From Myxococcaceae bacterium (lineage in GTDB: Bacteria; Myxococcota; Myxococcia; Myxococcales; Myxococcaceae): a stretch of 58,236 nucleotides of DNA. The notes under the pieces were generated by a model. That model ran no database searches and was not told the origin of the DNA. It saw nothing but the letters and a program-made list of their open reading frames with translations. Below are positions 11,650-20,080 of the stretch, one piece after another. Every line of letters begins with the position of its first letter. The stretch's first letter is position 1. Made by a program: the position numbers and the translations under genes. The DNA is taken from contig JADGHL010000016.1 of NCBI GenBank assembly GCA_019686135.1, positions 1 through 58,236 of the forward strand, given 5' to 3'.

Positions 11650-12288
11650 ATGACTGCGCCGCACGTGAGGAAGCGGACCCACACGACGCGGCCGCCGACC
11701 GCCGCCGCGCGCCGGAAGATGGAGCGGGCGGTGCGCGCCTTCCTCCAAGCCTCGGGGGCGGACCTGTCCGATCCGAACCTCGCGCAGACCCCCGAGCGCG
11801 TCACCGCCGCCTGGCTGGACGAGTTCCTCGACGGCTATCGGACCTCGCCCGAAGAGGCTCTGGGCGAACGCTATCCGGCGCCGAAGGGCGCCCGCGGCGG
11901 GCTCGTGGTGATCACCGGCCTTCGCTACCGCAGCGTCTGCCCGCATCACCTGCTGCCCTATGAAGGCCGCGCGCACCTCGCCTATGCGCCTTGCGATTCG
12001 GTGGTGGGCTTCGGGCGGCTCTCCGCGCTCCTCGACTGCTTCGCGCACCGGCTGATCCTCCAGGAGGACCTCGCCCGCGAAGTCGTGGCTGCGCTGGTGC
12101 GCGTGCTGGGAACGGCGACCGCCGCGTGCGTGCTGGAGGCGGACATGACGTGCCTGAGGCTGCGCGGCGAGGAGCAGTCCCACGCGCGCACGCACGCGGA
12201 GGCCTACGCCGGCCGGCTCCGTCGACCGGGGCCCTTGCGCCGCGAGCTGTGGGCGCGGATCGACGCGAAGGGGAGGCGGGGGCGATGA
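11650..12288 (+). CDS. folE: GTP cyclohydrolase I
   Basis: 212 residues. It converts GTP to dihydroneopterin triphosphate, the first step of folate and pterin synthesis. Zinc ligands are visible as Cys97 and His100 in SVCPHHLLPYEG and Cys168 in EADMTCLRLRG. The TPERV and VVGFGRLSAL motifs are standard. The first 20 residues are a basic Thr/Pro-rich extension. After the third zinc ligand the sequence SHARTHAEAYAG departs from the usual TVTS motif, so this may be a divergent paralogue. The ATG at 11650 follows CTCGGGG; an upstream start at 11626 is possible. The stop overlaps the ATG of the next gene (ATGA), which argues for translational coupling. Confidence 0.85.
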   Translation: MTAPHVRKRTHTTRPPTAAARRKMERAVRAFLQASGADLSDPNLAQTPERVTAAWLDEFLDGYRTSPEEALGERYPAPKGARGGLVVITGLRYRSVCPHHLLPYEGRAHLAYAPCDSVVGFGRLSALLDCFAHRLILQEDLAREVVAALVRVLGTATAACVLEADMTCLRLRGEEQSHARTHAEAYAGRLRRPGPLRRELWARIDAKGRRGR

Positions 12289-13679
12289 ACCGTCCGTCCG
12301 ACGCGGCGATCGACGCGCTCATGGACGAGCTGTCCCGCGGGCTTCGGGCCGATCAGCTCTCGCGCGATCCGGAGAAGCTCGCCGCCTATGGCCACGACGA
12401 GTCGGATACGGGCGACTTCCCGCCGCAGCTCATCGTCTTCGCCGAGCGGACGGAGGACGTGGCCTTCGTGCTGCGCACCTGCCAGGCGCACGGCGTGCCC
12501 GTCACGCCGGTGGGTGCGCGCAGCGGCAAGAGCGGCGGATCGCTTCCTTTGTACGGCGGCGCCTCGCTCAGCCTCGAGCGGATGAACCGGATCCTCTCCA
12601 TCTCCACCGAGAACCTGACCGCGGTGTGTCAGCCGGGGGTGATCACCGGCGAGCTGATGCGGGCGGTCGAGGAGAAGGGGCTCTTCTATCCGCCGGATCC
12701 GAACAGCTGGGAGTTCTGCACGCTCGGCGGCAACGTGGCGGAGAACGCCGGCGGGCCGCGCGCGCTCAAGTACGGCGTCACGCGCGACTACGTGATCGGC
12801 CTGGAGTGGGTGCTGCCCTCCGGCGAGACGATCCGGGTGGGCCGCCAGACCATCAAGGGCGTGGCCGGCTACGACCTGGTCGGCCTGTTCGTGGGCAGCG
12901 AGGGGACGCTGGGGATCGCCACCGAGATCACCGTGCAGCTGATTCCCCTCCCGCGGTTCGTGAAGACCGCGCTTCTGCTCTTTGCCGACGTGAACGCGGC
13001 GGCAAAGGCGGTGACGGCGATTCTTCACTCCGGCATCCTGCCGCGCACGCTCGAGCTTCTGGACGACGTGTCGGTGGCGGCGGTGGACGGCCGGGGCTTT
13101 TCGTTCCCTCCCGGCACCGGCGCCGCCGTTCTGGCGGAGGTGGACGGCAACGACGAGGAGCCGCTCTTCGCGGAGCTGGCGCGACTGGGGGAGATCGCCA
13201 CGCAGCACGGCGCCACCGAGACGCTGCTCGCGGCGGATGGCCCGCAGCGCGAACGGCTCTGGGCGGCGCGGCGGTCGCTGTCCACATCGCTCCGCGCGCT
13301 CAAGCGCCACAAGATCTCCGAGGACATTGCGGTGCCGCGTGCGCGGATCCCCGAGGTGATCGCGCAGCTGAAGGCGATGGGCGCCGAGCTGGGCCTGACG
13401 GTGGCGACCTATGGCCACGCGGGCGACGGCAACCTCCACGCCAACATCCTCTACGACGGGCCGCACGAGCGGGCGAAGGTCGACACGGCGCTCGAGCGGA
13501 TGGTGAAGCTCACGCTCGCCGCGGGCGGGACGATCACCGGCGAGCACGGCGTGGGCTACGCGAAGCGCGCGTTCATCACCTGGGAGCAGGGCCCGAAGGT
13601 CGTCGCGCTCCAGCAGCAGCTCAAGGCGCTGTTCGACCCGAAGCACCTTCTGAATCCCGGGAAGATCTTCCCTGGCTAG
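12285..13679 (+). CDS. glcD: FAD-binding oxidoreductase, glycolate oxidase/D-lactate dehydrogenase GlcD type
   Basis: 464 residues. The N-terminal FAD-binding (PCMH-type) domain shows PVTPVGARSGKSGG, VCQPGVITGEL, TLGGNVAENAGGP and the GLFVGSEGTLGI stretch. The C-terminal FAD-oxidase domain ends with YGHAGDGNLHANIL, GTITGEHGVGYAK and FDPKHLLNPGKIF, all diagnostic of the GlcD/D-2-hydroxyacid dehydrogenase group. It oxidises a D-2-hydroxy acid to the 2-oxo acid, passing electrons to a membrane or soluble acceptor. No glcE or glcF neighbours are present, so the exact substrate (glycolate, D-lactate or D-2-hydroxyglutarate) is open. The ATG overlaps the folE stop by four bases. Confidence 0.85.
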   Translation: MNRPSDAAIDALMDELSRGLRADQLSRDPEKLAAYGHDESDTGDFPPQLIVFAERTEDVAFVLRTCQAHGVPVTPVGARSGKSGGSLPLYGGASLSLERMNRILSISTENLTAVCQPGVITGELMRAVEEKGLFYPPDPNSWEFCTLGGNVAENAGGPRALKYGVTRDYVIGLEWVLPSGETIRVGRQTIKGVAGYDLVGLFVGSEGTLGIATEITVQLIPLPRFVKTALLLFADVNAAAKAVTAILHSGILPRTLELLDDVSVAAVDGRGFSFPPGTGAAVLAEVDGNDEEPLFAELARLGEIATQHGATETLLAADGPQRERLWAARRSLSTSLRALKRHKISEDIAVPRARIPEVIAQLKAMGAELGLTVATYGHAGDGNLHANILYDGPHERAKVDTALERMVKLTLAAGGTITGEHGVGYAKRAFITWEQGPKVVALQQQLKALFDPKHLLNPGKIFPG

Positions 13680-13870
13680 CGGTGTTCTTCGCTTACGCGG
13701 CCCGTGCGCCGCGGGATGTGAAGAACTGTTTCGGGAATACCGCCGATAAGCGCATCCGATGCAGAAGCGCTCACGAAGCGCGCGGGGCGGCGAAACGCAA
13801 AGCGCCTTCGACCGTCTTAACGACCAAAGAGGCCGCAAGCACCCGAATCTGAGGGAAAGGAGGTCGCGTC

Positions 13871-14617
13871 ATGGCAACCGCGAGGAGATTCGAAGGCGGA
13901 GACAGCATCGCCACCTACATTCGGCAGATGGGACCCCATCGCCAACTCACGCGTGAAGAGGAGTACGAGCTCTCCCGCCGGGCCCGCAAGGGAGACGAGA
14001 AGGCCCGCGAGCTGCTCGCCACCAGCAACCTGCCCTTCGTCGTCGCGATTGCGAAGAAGTACGCGAACCGCGGGGCCCGCCTGGACGACCTGATCCAGGA
14101 GGGGAACGTCGGGCTGATGAAGGCGATCGAGCACTTCGACGCCCGCAAGAACGTCCGATTTGCCACCTACGCGGTGTGGTGGATCCGCGCGTACATCACC
14201 CGCTACCTCAAGGACAACCGCTCGCAGGTCCGCGGCGGGGAGTCCGAGCGGGCCTCCATGACCGACTTCTCCCTGGACGTGACGCTCGACGATGAGGGCG
14301 AGACGACCTGGCTGGAGCGCCTCGAGGACACCGGGCCCGGGCCGCAGGACACCTACCTGCGCGGCGAGCAGGCGGAGGAGGTTCACGCCGCGCTCGAGCG
14401 CGTCCGCAAGCGCCTGGGCGATCTGGGCTGGGACATCCTCCAGGATCGGCTGACCCGGGACGATCCGAAGACGCTCGAGGAGCTCGGCCGGCGCTGGGGC
14501 GTCTCGCGCGAGCGGGTGCGGCAGGTGGAGCTGCGCACCAAGGCGTTCCTCGCGCGGTACCTCGCGGCCTTCAACGAGGACGAGGAGCGCAACCCGCCGG
14601 ACGCCGACGCGGCCTGA
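13871..14617 (+). CDS. RpoH-like alternative sigma factor (sigma-70 family, group 3)
   Basis: 248 residues. Region 1.2 begins IATYIRQMG. Region 2 is intact, with LVxIxAKKY-like FVVAIAKKYANRG, DLIQEGNVGLMKAIEHFD (core binding) and FATYAVWWIRAYITRYLKDN (-10 recognition and melting). Region 4 has TLEELGRRWGVSRERVRQVE (-35 recognition helix-turn-helix). The segment after region 2.4 reads SQVRGGESERASMTDFSLD rather than the RpoH-box QRKLFFNLR, so it is RpoH-related but not a canonical heat-shock sigma. Myxococcota have several such paralogues controlling development or stress; the target regulon here is unknown. A strong AAAGGAGG site lies seven bases before the ATG, and a terminator follows. Confidence 0.9.
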   Translation: MATARRFEGGDSIATYIRQMGPHRQLTREEEYELSRRARKGDEKARELLATSNLPFVVAIAKKYANRGARLDDLIQEGNVGLMKAIEHFDARKNVRFATYAVWWIRAYITRYLKDNRSQVRGGESERASMTDFSLDVTLDDEGETTWLERLEDTGPGPQDTYLRGEQAEEVHAALERVRKRLGDLGWDILQDRLTRDDPKTLEELGRRWGVSRERVRQVELRTKAFLARYLAAFNEDEERNPPDADAA

Positions 14618-14639
14618 AACGATCTCCCCCAGCAGCACG

Positions 14640-14680
14640 GCGCGGCGGTCGGAGCCCGTTCTCCGGCCGCCGCGCTTTTT
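14640..14680 (+). terminator. Intrinsic terminator of the sigma factor gene
   Basis: A 14-bp stem with a single G-U pair (arms 14640-14653 and 14662-14675) and an eight-base loop, followed by five T residues. It starts 22 bases after the sigma factor stop codon. Confidence 0.9.
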
Positions 14681-14783
14681 GTTCCCGAAACGGCGCTGCC
14701 CACCCGCCGCACAGGCCGGGTGGGCACGCGCCCGTCGGACGCCTCCGGATCGACCGGGCCCGCCTGCTCGCGCCCGGTTTGCC

Positions 14784-16613
14784 CTAGAGGGTCTTCAGGT
14801 ACTCGACGAGGTCGTGCAGCTGCTCCGGGCTGAGGCCGGAGACGTTGCCGTGGTTGGCGCCGCCGCACGCCGGATCGAACCGCTGCTCGAGCGTCTGGGC
14901 GCAGCCGTCGTGCATGTAGGGGGCGCGTCCGGCGAGCCCCACGAGCCGCGGCACCTGGAACTTCCCGCCGGTGCCCACGTCCATCGTCGCGTTGTTGGTG
15001 AACCGGCTGCCGCTGTGGCAGCTCGCGCAGCCCACGGTGGCGTCGTGGAAGAGCGCCTCGCCGCGCCGGGCCGCATCGTCCAGCTCCGCGTCGGTGTGGC
15101 GCGGGCCGGGCAGGCTATCCAGCCAGGCCAGCATCTGCGGCGCGCGTTTGAGCAGCGACGGGCGGGCGCCCATCCGGCCGACGAAGACCTCCAGCATCAG
15201 GTGGTCGAAGTCCTTCATGTCGCCGTCCCAGTGGAAGGGCGCGGTGTCCACCAGCCCGCCCACGAGCGGCGGGGTCCGCCTCGGGCCGATGGAGTCGAAG
15301 TTCCACACGCGCCCGTCATCCAGCCCATCCGGGTGGCAGGACGCGCAGGCCAGGCCGCTGCCTTCCGCCGGCTGGACGAAGAGGTCCCGGCCGGAGGTGT
15401 CGGGGCGGGGGACGGCGGGCAGCGAGATGCTCACGCCGTGCAGCGTGTAGAGGGAGACCTTCGACTGGAAGAGCGGCTGGCCATCCGGCAAGAGCGCCAC
15501 CGCGACCGGCGGCTGCTGGCCGGTGACGCGGACGCCCGAGGTGGCGCAGGAGGTGGCCTTGCCGGTGGGGAGCATCGCCGAGAGGTGGATGATGTCCGCC
15601 GAGCTCCCGTCGCCCTTGACCACCCAAGCGACCCCGCTGGTCTCGTCCACCGCGAAGTCCACCGGGGCCGCGCCGCGGACACGCCGTTCGGTGAGCGTGC
15701 CGTCCGGCCGCTGCACCATGAACACGCTCTGGGAGATCGTCTCGCACTCATCCAGCGCGCGCCGGGCCGGGCCTCCCGAAGCGCAGCCGCCGTAGGCGGT
15801 GCAGCTGCTGGTCGATTGCGCCAGCTCCTCCGGATCGGGGATGTCGGTCGGGGTCTGCGAGATGGTCACCGGATCCGGCGAAGAGCGCTGCTGGAGGAAG
15901 GCGATGCTGCCGTCGCGGAGCGGCTTCACCCGCCACAGCACGGACGGCTCGTAGTGGCGCACCCGCCCGTCGTCGAGCTTGAACTGCACCTTCTCTCCCA
16001 ACCGCTGCACTTCGCGCGGCGTGGTGGCGCTGGTGGACAGGTGCACCAGCTCGCCCGAGCGCAGCCGGCTCACGTAGATGTCGCCCTCGCGGACGAAGAC
16101 GTCGCGCAGATCCGGCGCGACCTTCGTCATGCGCAGGAACCGTTCGCCGTCTTCGGAGACGAAGACCAGCTCGCCGCCGGCGCAGGCGACCAGAAGCTCG
16201 TTCCGGAGATTGTCGAACGCCAGTCCCCGCGGTTCCGCGCAGACCCCGAGGCGGTGGACGCGTTGCGGATCCGCCACGTTGAAGGTGGCCACTTCGCCGG
16301 AACCACGAAGGATGACGTGGCCGCGGCCGTTGGTGCCGAACACCGGGCGGCCCGGATCGTCCAGCTGGTCAAAGCGCACCTCCCCGGAGATGGTGTGGTT
16401 GCGCAGATCGGCGATCCACAGGCGGTCCACGTCCGGATCCGAGGCGAGCGCGTATGCGCCGTCGGACCGGACCGCGAGGGTTCCGCCGAGGGCTTGTGCC
16501 GCCTGCGCTCGCACTGCGGGCGGGGGCGCGTTGGTGATTGGCTCGGGTGAGCCGTTGCAGCCGGACAACAGGGCCGCAACGACCATCGCTGCGGCTAGAA
16601 CGAGTTTTCTCAT
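14784..16613 (-). CDS. Di-heme cytochrome c lipoprotein with N-terminal beta-propeller
   Basis: 609 residues. The signal peptide ends in the lipobox LLSGC, so it is exported and lipid-anchored. Residues about 40-400 look like a YncE/beta-propeller region (repeated VDRLWIADL, RGLAFDNLRNELLVA-like blades). The C-terminal third carries two c-type heme motifs, CASCH near residue 420 and CASCH near 527, and a likely Met ligand in APYMHDG near 565. This pattern matches MauG/di-heme cytochrome c peroxidase-type domains. It could be a periplasmic peroxidase or a surface redox sensor. The ATG at 16613 is preceded by GAGG and gives a proper signal peptide. It is divergent from the TatT-like gene. Confidence 0.8.
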   Translation of the reverse strand: MRKLVLAAAMVVAALLSGCNGSPEPITNAPPPAVRAQAAQALGGTLAVRSDGAYALASDPDVDRLWIADLRNHTISGEVRFDQLDDPGRPVFGTNGRGHVILRGSGEVATFNVADPQRVHRLGVCAEPRGLAFDNLRNELLVACAGGELVFVSEDGERFLRMTKVAPDLRDVFVREGDIYVSRLRSGELVHLSTSATTPREVQRLGEKVQFKLDDGRVRHYEPSVLWRVKPLRDGSIAFLQQRSSPDPVTISQTPTDIPDPEELAQSTSSCTAYGGCASGGPARRALDECETISQSVFMVQRPDGTLTERRVRGAAPVDFAVDETSGVAWVVKGDGSSADIIHLSAMLPTGKATSCATSGVRVTGQQPPVAVALLPDGQPLFQSKVSLYTLHGVSISLPAVPRPDTSGRDLFVQPAEGSGLACASCHPDGLDDGRVWNFDSIGPRRTPPLVGGLVDTAPFHWDGDMKDFDHLMLEVFVGRMGARPSLLKRAPQMLAWLDSLPGPRHTDAELDDAARRGEALFHDATVGCASCHSGSRFTNNATMDVGTGGKFQVPRLVGLAGRAPYMHDGCAQTLEQRFDPACGGANHGNVSGLSPEQLHDLVEYLKTL

Positions 16614-16760
16614 GGCAACCTCGGGAGCAGGGGACCCGACGGTGCGCATGCGAATGGGGCCCACCAATGCGACCACGAGACGATCGGCTGAGGTGCGGCG
16701 AACCCTTGTCGCCGGAGCGCCCGTTGAGGCGCTTTCCGTGCGCGTGCTAGAGCCGGGGAC

Positions 16761-17504
16761 ATGACGCGCACCCTGGTTCTGGCACTGCTCACCCTTTCGC
16801 CGGTGGCCTTTGCGGAGGACGCCGCCGAGACCGCGAAGAAGCTCGACGCGCTCTATGCGCAACGCAACGATCCGGCGCAGCTCAAGGAGCTGGAGAAGGC
16901 GACCGAGGCCGCGCTGGCGGCGTTTCCGAACGACTACGGGATCCTCTGGCGCGCCAGCCGGTTGAAGTATTGGGAGGCGGACGGCGCGACCCACGAGAAA
17001 ATCAAGGCGAAGCTGGGCAGGGAGTCCTGGGAGCTCGGCGAGCGCGCCGTGAAGGTCAACTCGAAGGGTGTGGAAGGCCACTACTACGCGGGGATCGGCC
17101 TGGGCGCGTACTCACAGGGCGTGGGCGTCCTCACCGCGCTGAGCGAAGGGCTCGAGGGCAAGTTCAACGCCCACGTGGACGCGGCGGTGAAGATGAACCC
17201 CGCGTACGACAACGCCGGGCCGCTGATCGCCAAGGGCCGTTACTGGTACGAGCTGCCCTGGCCCAAGCGCGATCTGGAGAAGTCGAAAGAGACGCTGAAG
17301 AAGGCCATCCAGACGCAGCCGGCGGCGCTGCGCGCCTGGCTGTACCTGGCCGAGACCCAACTCAAGGACGGCGACGCGAAGGCGGCGAAGGCCTCCATCG
17401 ACAAGGTGCTCGCCGGTGCGGAGTCCTACGATCCGCCCGAGGCCCGCCGCGTGAAGGCCCGCGCGAAATCGGTCGCCGAAGCGATCGCCAGAGAACTGGA
17501 CTAG
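16761..17504 (+). CDS. TatT-like TPR protein of TRAP-T type, periplasmic
   Basis: 247 residues with a cleavable signal peptide (MTRTLVLALLTLSPVAFA). The mature part is all alpha-helical with several TPR-like pairs, including WRASRLKYWEAD, GHYYAGIGLGAYSQGVG, and a C-terminal AWLYLAETQLKDGDAKAAKAS repeat. The GxGxY helix and overall length resemble the TatT component family linked to some TRAP transporters. No TRAP permease or binding protein is nearby, so it is an orphan. It converges with tatA, with only six bases between the stops and no obvious terminator. Confidence 0.6.
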   Translation: MTRTLVLALLTLSPVAFAEDAAETAKKLDALYAQRNDPAQLKELEKATEAALAAFPNDYGILWRASRLKYWEADGATHEKIKAKLGRESWELGERAVKVNSKGVEGHYYAGIGLGAYSQGVGVLTALSEGLEGKFNAHVDAAVKMNPAYDNAGPLIAKGRYWYELPWPKRDLEKSKETLKKAIQTQPAALRAWLYLAETQLKDGDAKAAKASIDKVLAGAESYDPPEARRVKARAKSVAEAIARELD

Positions 17505-17510
17505 CTACCG

Positions 17511-17753
17511 CTAGTCGTTGCGTGGGGCGGTGGACTTCGCCGGCTCGGTGCCGAGGTCGGTTCCGCTGGCGCTCGCGAGCGTCCCCGCGGACGACTTCTT
17601 CGGCTCCGGTTCGTCTTCGCCGCCGAAGCCCTTCTTGAAATTGCGGATCGCCGCGCCAAGCGAGGAGCCCAGCTGCGGCAGTCGCGTCGCTCCGAACAGG
17701 AGCAGGATCACGACGAAGATGAGCAGCAGTTCCGTGGTCTTCAGGCCGAACAT
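17511..17753 (-). CDS. tatA: Twin-arginine translocase subunit TatA/E
   Basis: 80 residues: one N-terminal membrane helix (MFGLKTTELLLIFVVILLLFG), the hinge motif GATRLPQLGSSLGAAIRNFKKG, then an acidic and disordered tail rich in Glu, Pro, Lys and Ser. This is the TatA/TatE pattern, forming the pore that exports folded proteins. TatB and TatC are not next to it. The ATG at 17753 is preceded by GAGGAG with good spacing; the longer upstream frame is not used. Confidence 0.9.
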   Translation of the reverse strand: MFGLKTTELLLIFVVILLLFGATRLPQLGSSLGAAIRNFKKGFGGEDEPEPKKSSAGTLASASGTDLGTEPAKSTAPRND

Positions 17754-18001
17754 GTGAGGGCTCCTCGACTGCGATTGCCGCCGAGCATAACGGCGCGGAT
17801 CCTCTGGTGCCAGCAACGGCGTTAAAGCGCAAGCCCGCTCGGCCGAACGCCTTCCGCGAAGGGCAGGATGCCCCACCATCGAGCCTGTGCTGACCAGGCG
17901 ACTGCCCGATGTGACCGCGGATCGCAGTGGCGCCGCGCTTTCCGCGACAACAACGTGGGCTTTTGCCATATGCGGTCGGTCAGGGAGGAGCAGGACTCTA
18001 C

Positions 18002-18388
<387 letters not shown>

Positions 18389-18462
18389 CCGCGCCGCGCT
18401 GCGTCGTTACGGTCCGCCCGCTTTTTGACTCGGCAATCAGTCACTCAGCGAAAGGCGATCCC

Positions 18463-18798
18463 ATGGCGGACCAGACGGCGAAGAGCATCCTGGAAGAGGA
18501 GATCCCGGCCCTGCTGAAGAGCAAGCCGGAGCTCGCGAAGGACATCAACGCGGTGATCCACTTCAACATCACCGGCGATCAGGGCGGCACCTGGACGCTC
18601 GATCTCACGAAGCCGGACAACTGGGTCTCGGCAGGCGCCAACGGTACGCCGAAGATGACCATCACGGTGTCCGACTCCGACTTCGTGAAGATCCGCCAGA
18701 AGCAACTCAACGCCCAGATGGCGGCCATGCAGGGCAAGCTGAAGTTCAAACCCATGGACATGGTGCTCGCCATGAAGCTGGGCAAACTCCTTTCTTGA
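18463..18798 (+). CDS. SCP2 sterol-binding domain protein
   Basis: 111 residues forming one SCP2-like lipid-binding domain: INAVIHFNITGDQGGTWTLDL, then DFVKIRQKQLNAQMA, then MQGKLKFKPMDMVLAMKL, the hallmark order of beta-sheet and lipid-covering helices. It probably binds or presents fatty acyl or sterol lipids in the cytoplasm. It lies upstream of a CoA transferase gene, which fits a lipid or acyl-CoA role. The ATG at 18463 is preceded by an AAAGG-like site. Confidence 0.85.
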   Translation: MADQTAKSILEEEIPALLKSKPELAKDINAVIHFNITGDQGGTWTLDLTKPDNWVSAGANGTPKMTITVSDSDFVKIRQKQLNAQMAAMQGKLKFKPMDMVLAMKLGKLLS

Positions 18799-18872
18799 GT
18801 AGGTCGTGGGCGGTGAGAGGTGAGTAGGGTGGGCGCGCCTTTGGGCGCGCCTCCTTGCTTTGTGGGGGTGCT

Positions 18873-20051
18873 TTGAGCGTCCGGGAATTGCCTCTGGTTG
18901 GGTTGCGGGTGCTGGATCTGTCGCGCCTTCTGCCCGGGCCTTATGCCTCCCTGGTGCTGGCGGACCTCGGGGCCACCGTCGACAAGGTCGAGGATCCGCA
19001 GGGCGGGGACTACCTCCGCCAGATGCCTCCCCATCTGGGAGACGAGAGCGCGCTGTTCTATGCGCTCAATCGCAACAAGCGATCGCTTTCGCTCGACCTC
19101 AGGCGGCCGGAAGCGCAGGCGGCGCTGCGGCGGCTGGTCCGCTCCTACGACGTCCTCATCGAGAGCTTCCGCCCGGGCGTGATGGACAAGCTTGGGATCG
19201 GCTGGGAGGCGCTCTCGAAGGAACACCCGCGACTCATCTACTGCGCCATCTCCGGCTACGGGCAGACGGGGCCGGACCGGCTCCGCGCGGGACACGACCT
19301 CAACTACATCGCCCGGGCGGGCGTGCTCGGCTACGGCGGCCCAGCGGACGGTCCGCCGGCCATGCCGGGCGTGCAGATCGCCGACATCGGCGGCGGCAGC
19401 CTCTTCGCCCTGGTGGGGATCCTCGCGGCCCTCCATGAACGGCAGCGCACGGGGAAGGGGCGCCTCGTCGACATCAGCATGACGGAGGGCGCTCTGGCGT
19501 TCCTCCACCTCCACCTCGGCGCGCGGCTGGCCCTGGGCTCCGATGGTTCCCCGCTGCGGCGCGGAGCGGAGACGCTCAACGGCGGGCTGCCCTGCTACGG
19601 CGTCTACCGCACCCGGGATGGCCGGTACCTCTCGGTGGCTTCGCTCGAGCCGAAGTTCTTCCAGGGCTTCTGCGAGGCGATCGGCCGGCCGGACCTGGTC
19701 GTCGACGGCTACGACCCGGGGGAGAAGGGGCTCCGCGCGCGCGCGGAGATCGAGGCGATCATCGGCGCGCAGACGCTGGAGCACTGGCTGTCGGTGTTCC
19801 GCGACGTGGATCTGTGCGTGGAGCCGGTGCTCGAAGGAGACGAGGTGCTGCGCGATCCGCAGCTTGAGGCCCGCGGGATGTTCGTGCGCGCCGTCGACCC
19901 GCAGCGGGATAGGGAGGTCACCCACCTGCGCACGCCGCTGCACTTCGGCGAGCTCCCCACCGCGCCGCCGCCGGCGCTCGGGCAGCACGGCCGGGAGATC
20001 CTTTCGGAGGCGGGCTTCAGCGACGCGGAGATCTCCGCGCTGCTTGGGTGA
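18873..20051 (+). CDS. CaiB/BaiF-family CoA transferase or alpha-methylacyl-CoA racemase
   Basis: 392 residues. The N-terminal motif GLRVLDLSRLLPGPYASLVLADLGA, the NRNKRSLSLDL strand and IESFRPGVMDKLGIG are standard for the class III CoA transferase family. His141 in GHDLNY and Asp171 in ADIGGGS match the racemase catalytic pair, so an alpha-methylacyl-CoA racemase role is favoured over a CoA transferase. The TTG at 18873 is taken as the start because a G-rich site sits just before it; an in-frame TTG at 18855 would add six residues. The neighbouring SCP2 gene also suggests acyl-CoA metabolism. Confidence 0.8.
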   Translation: MSVRELPLVGLRVLDLSRLLPGPYASLVLADLGATVDKVEDPQGGDYLRQMPPHLGDESALFYALNRNKRSLSLDLRRPEAQAALRRLVRSYDVLIESFRPGVMDKLGIGWEALSKEHPRLIYCAISGYGQTGPDRLRAGHDLNYIARAGVLGYGGPADGPPAMPGVQIADIGGGSLFALVGILAALHERQRTGKGRLVDISMTEGALAFLHLHLGARLALGSDGSPLRRGAETLNGGLPCYGVYRTRDGRYLSVASLEPKFFQGFCEAIGRPDLVVDGYDPGEKGLRARAEIEAIIGAQTLEHWLSVFRDVDLCVEPVLEGDEVLRDPQLEARGMFVRAVDPQRDREVTHLRTPLHFGELPTAPPPALGQHGREILSEAGFSDAEISALLG

Positions 20052-20080
20052 TGCGGCCGCCACGGCTAGGCTCAGCCGCC

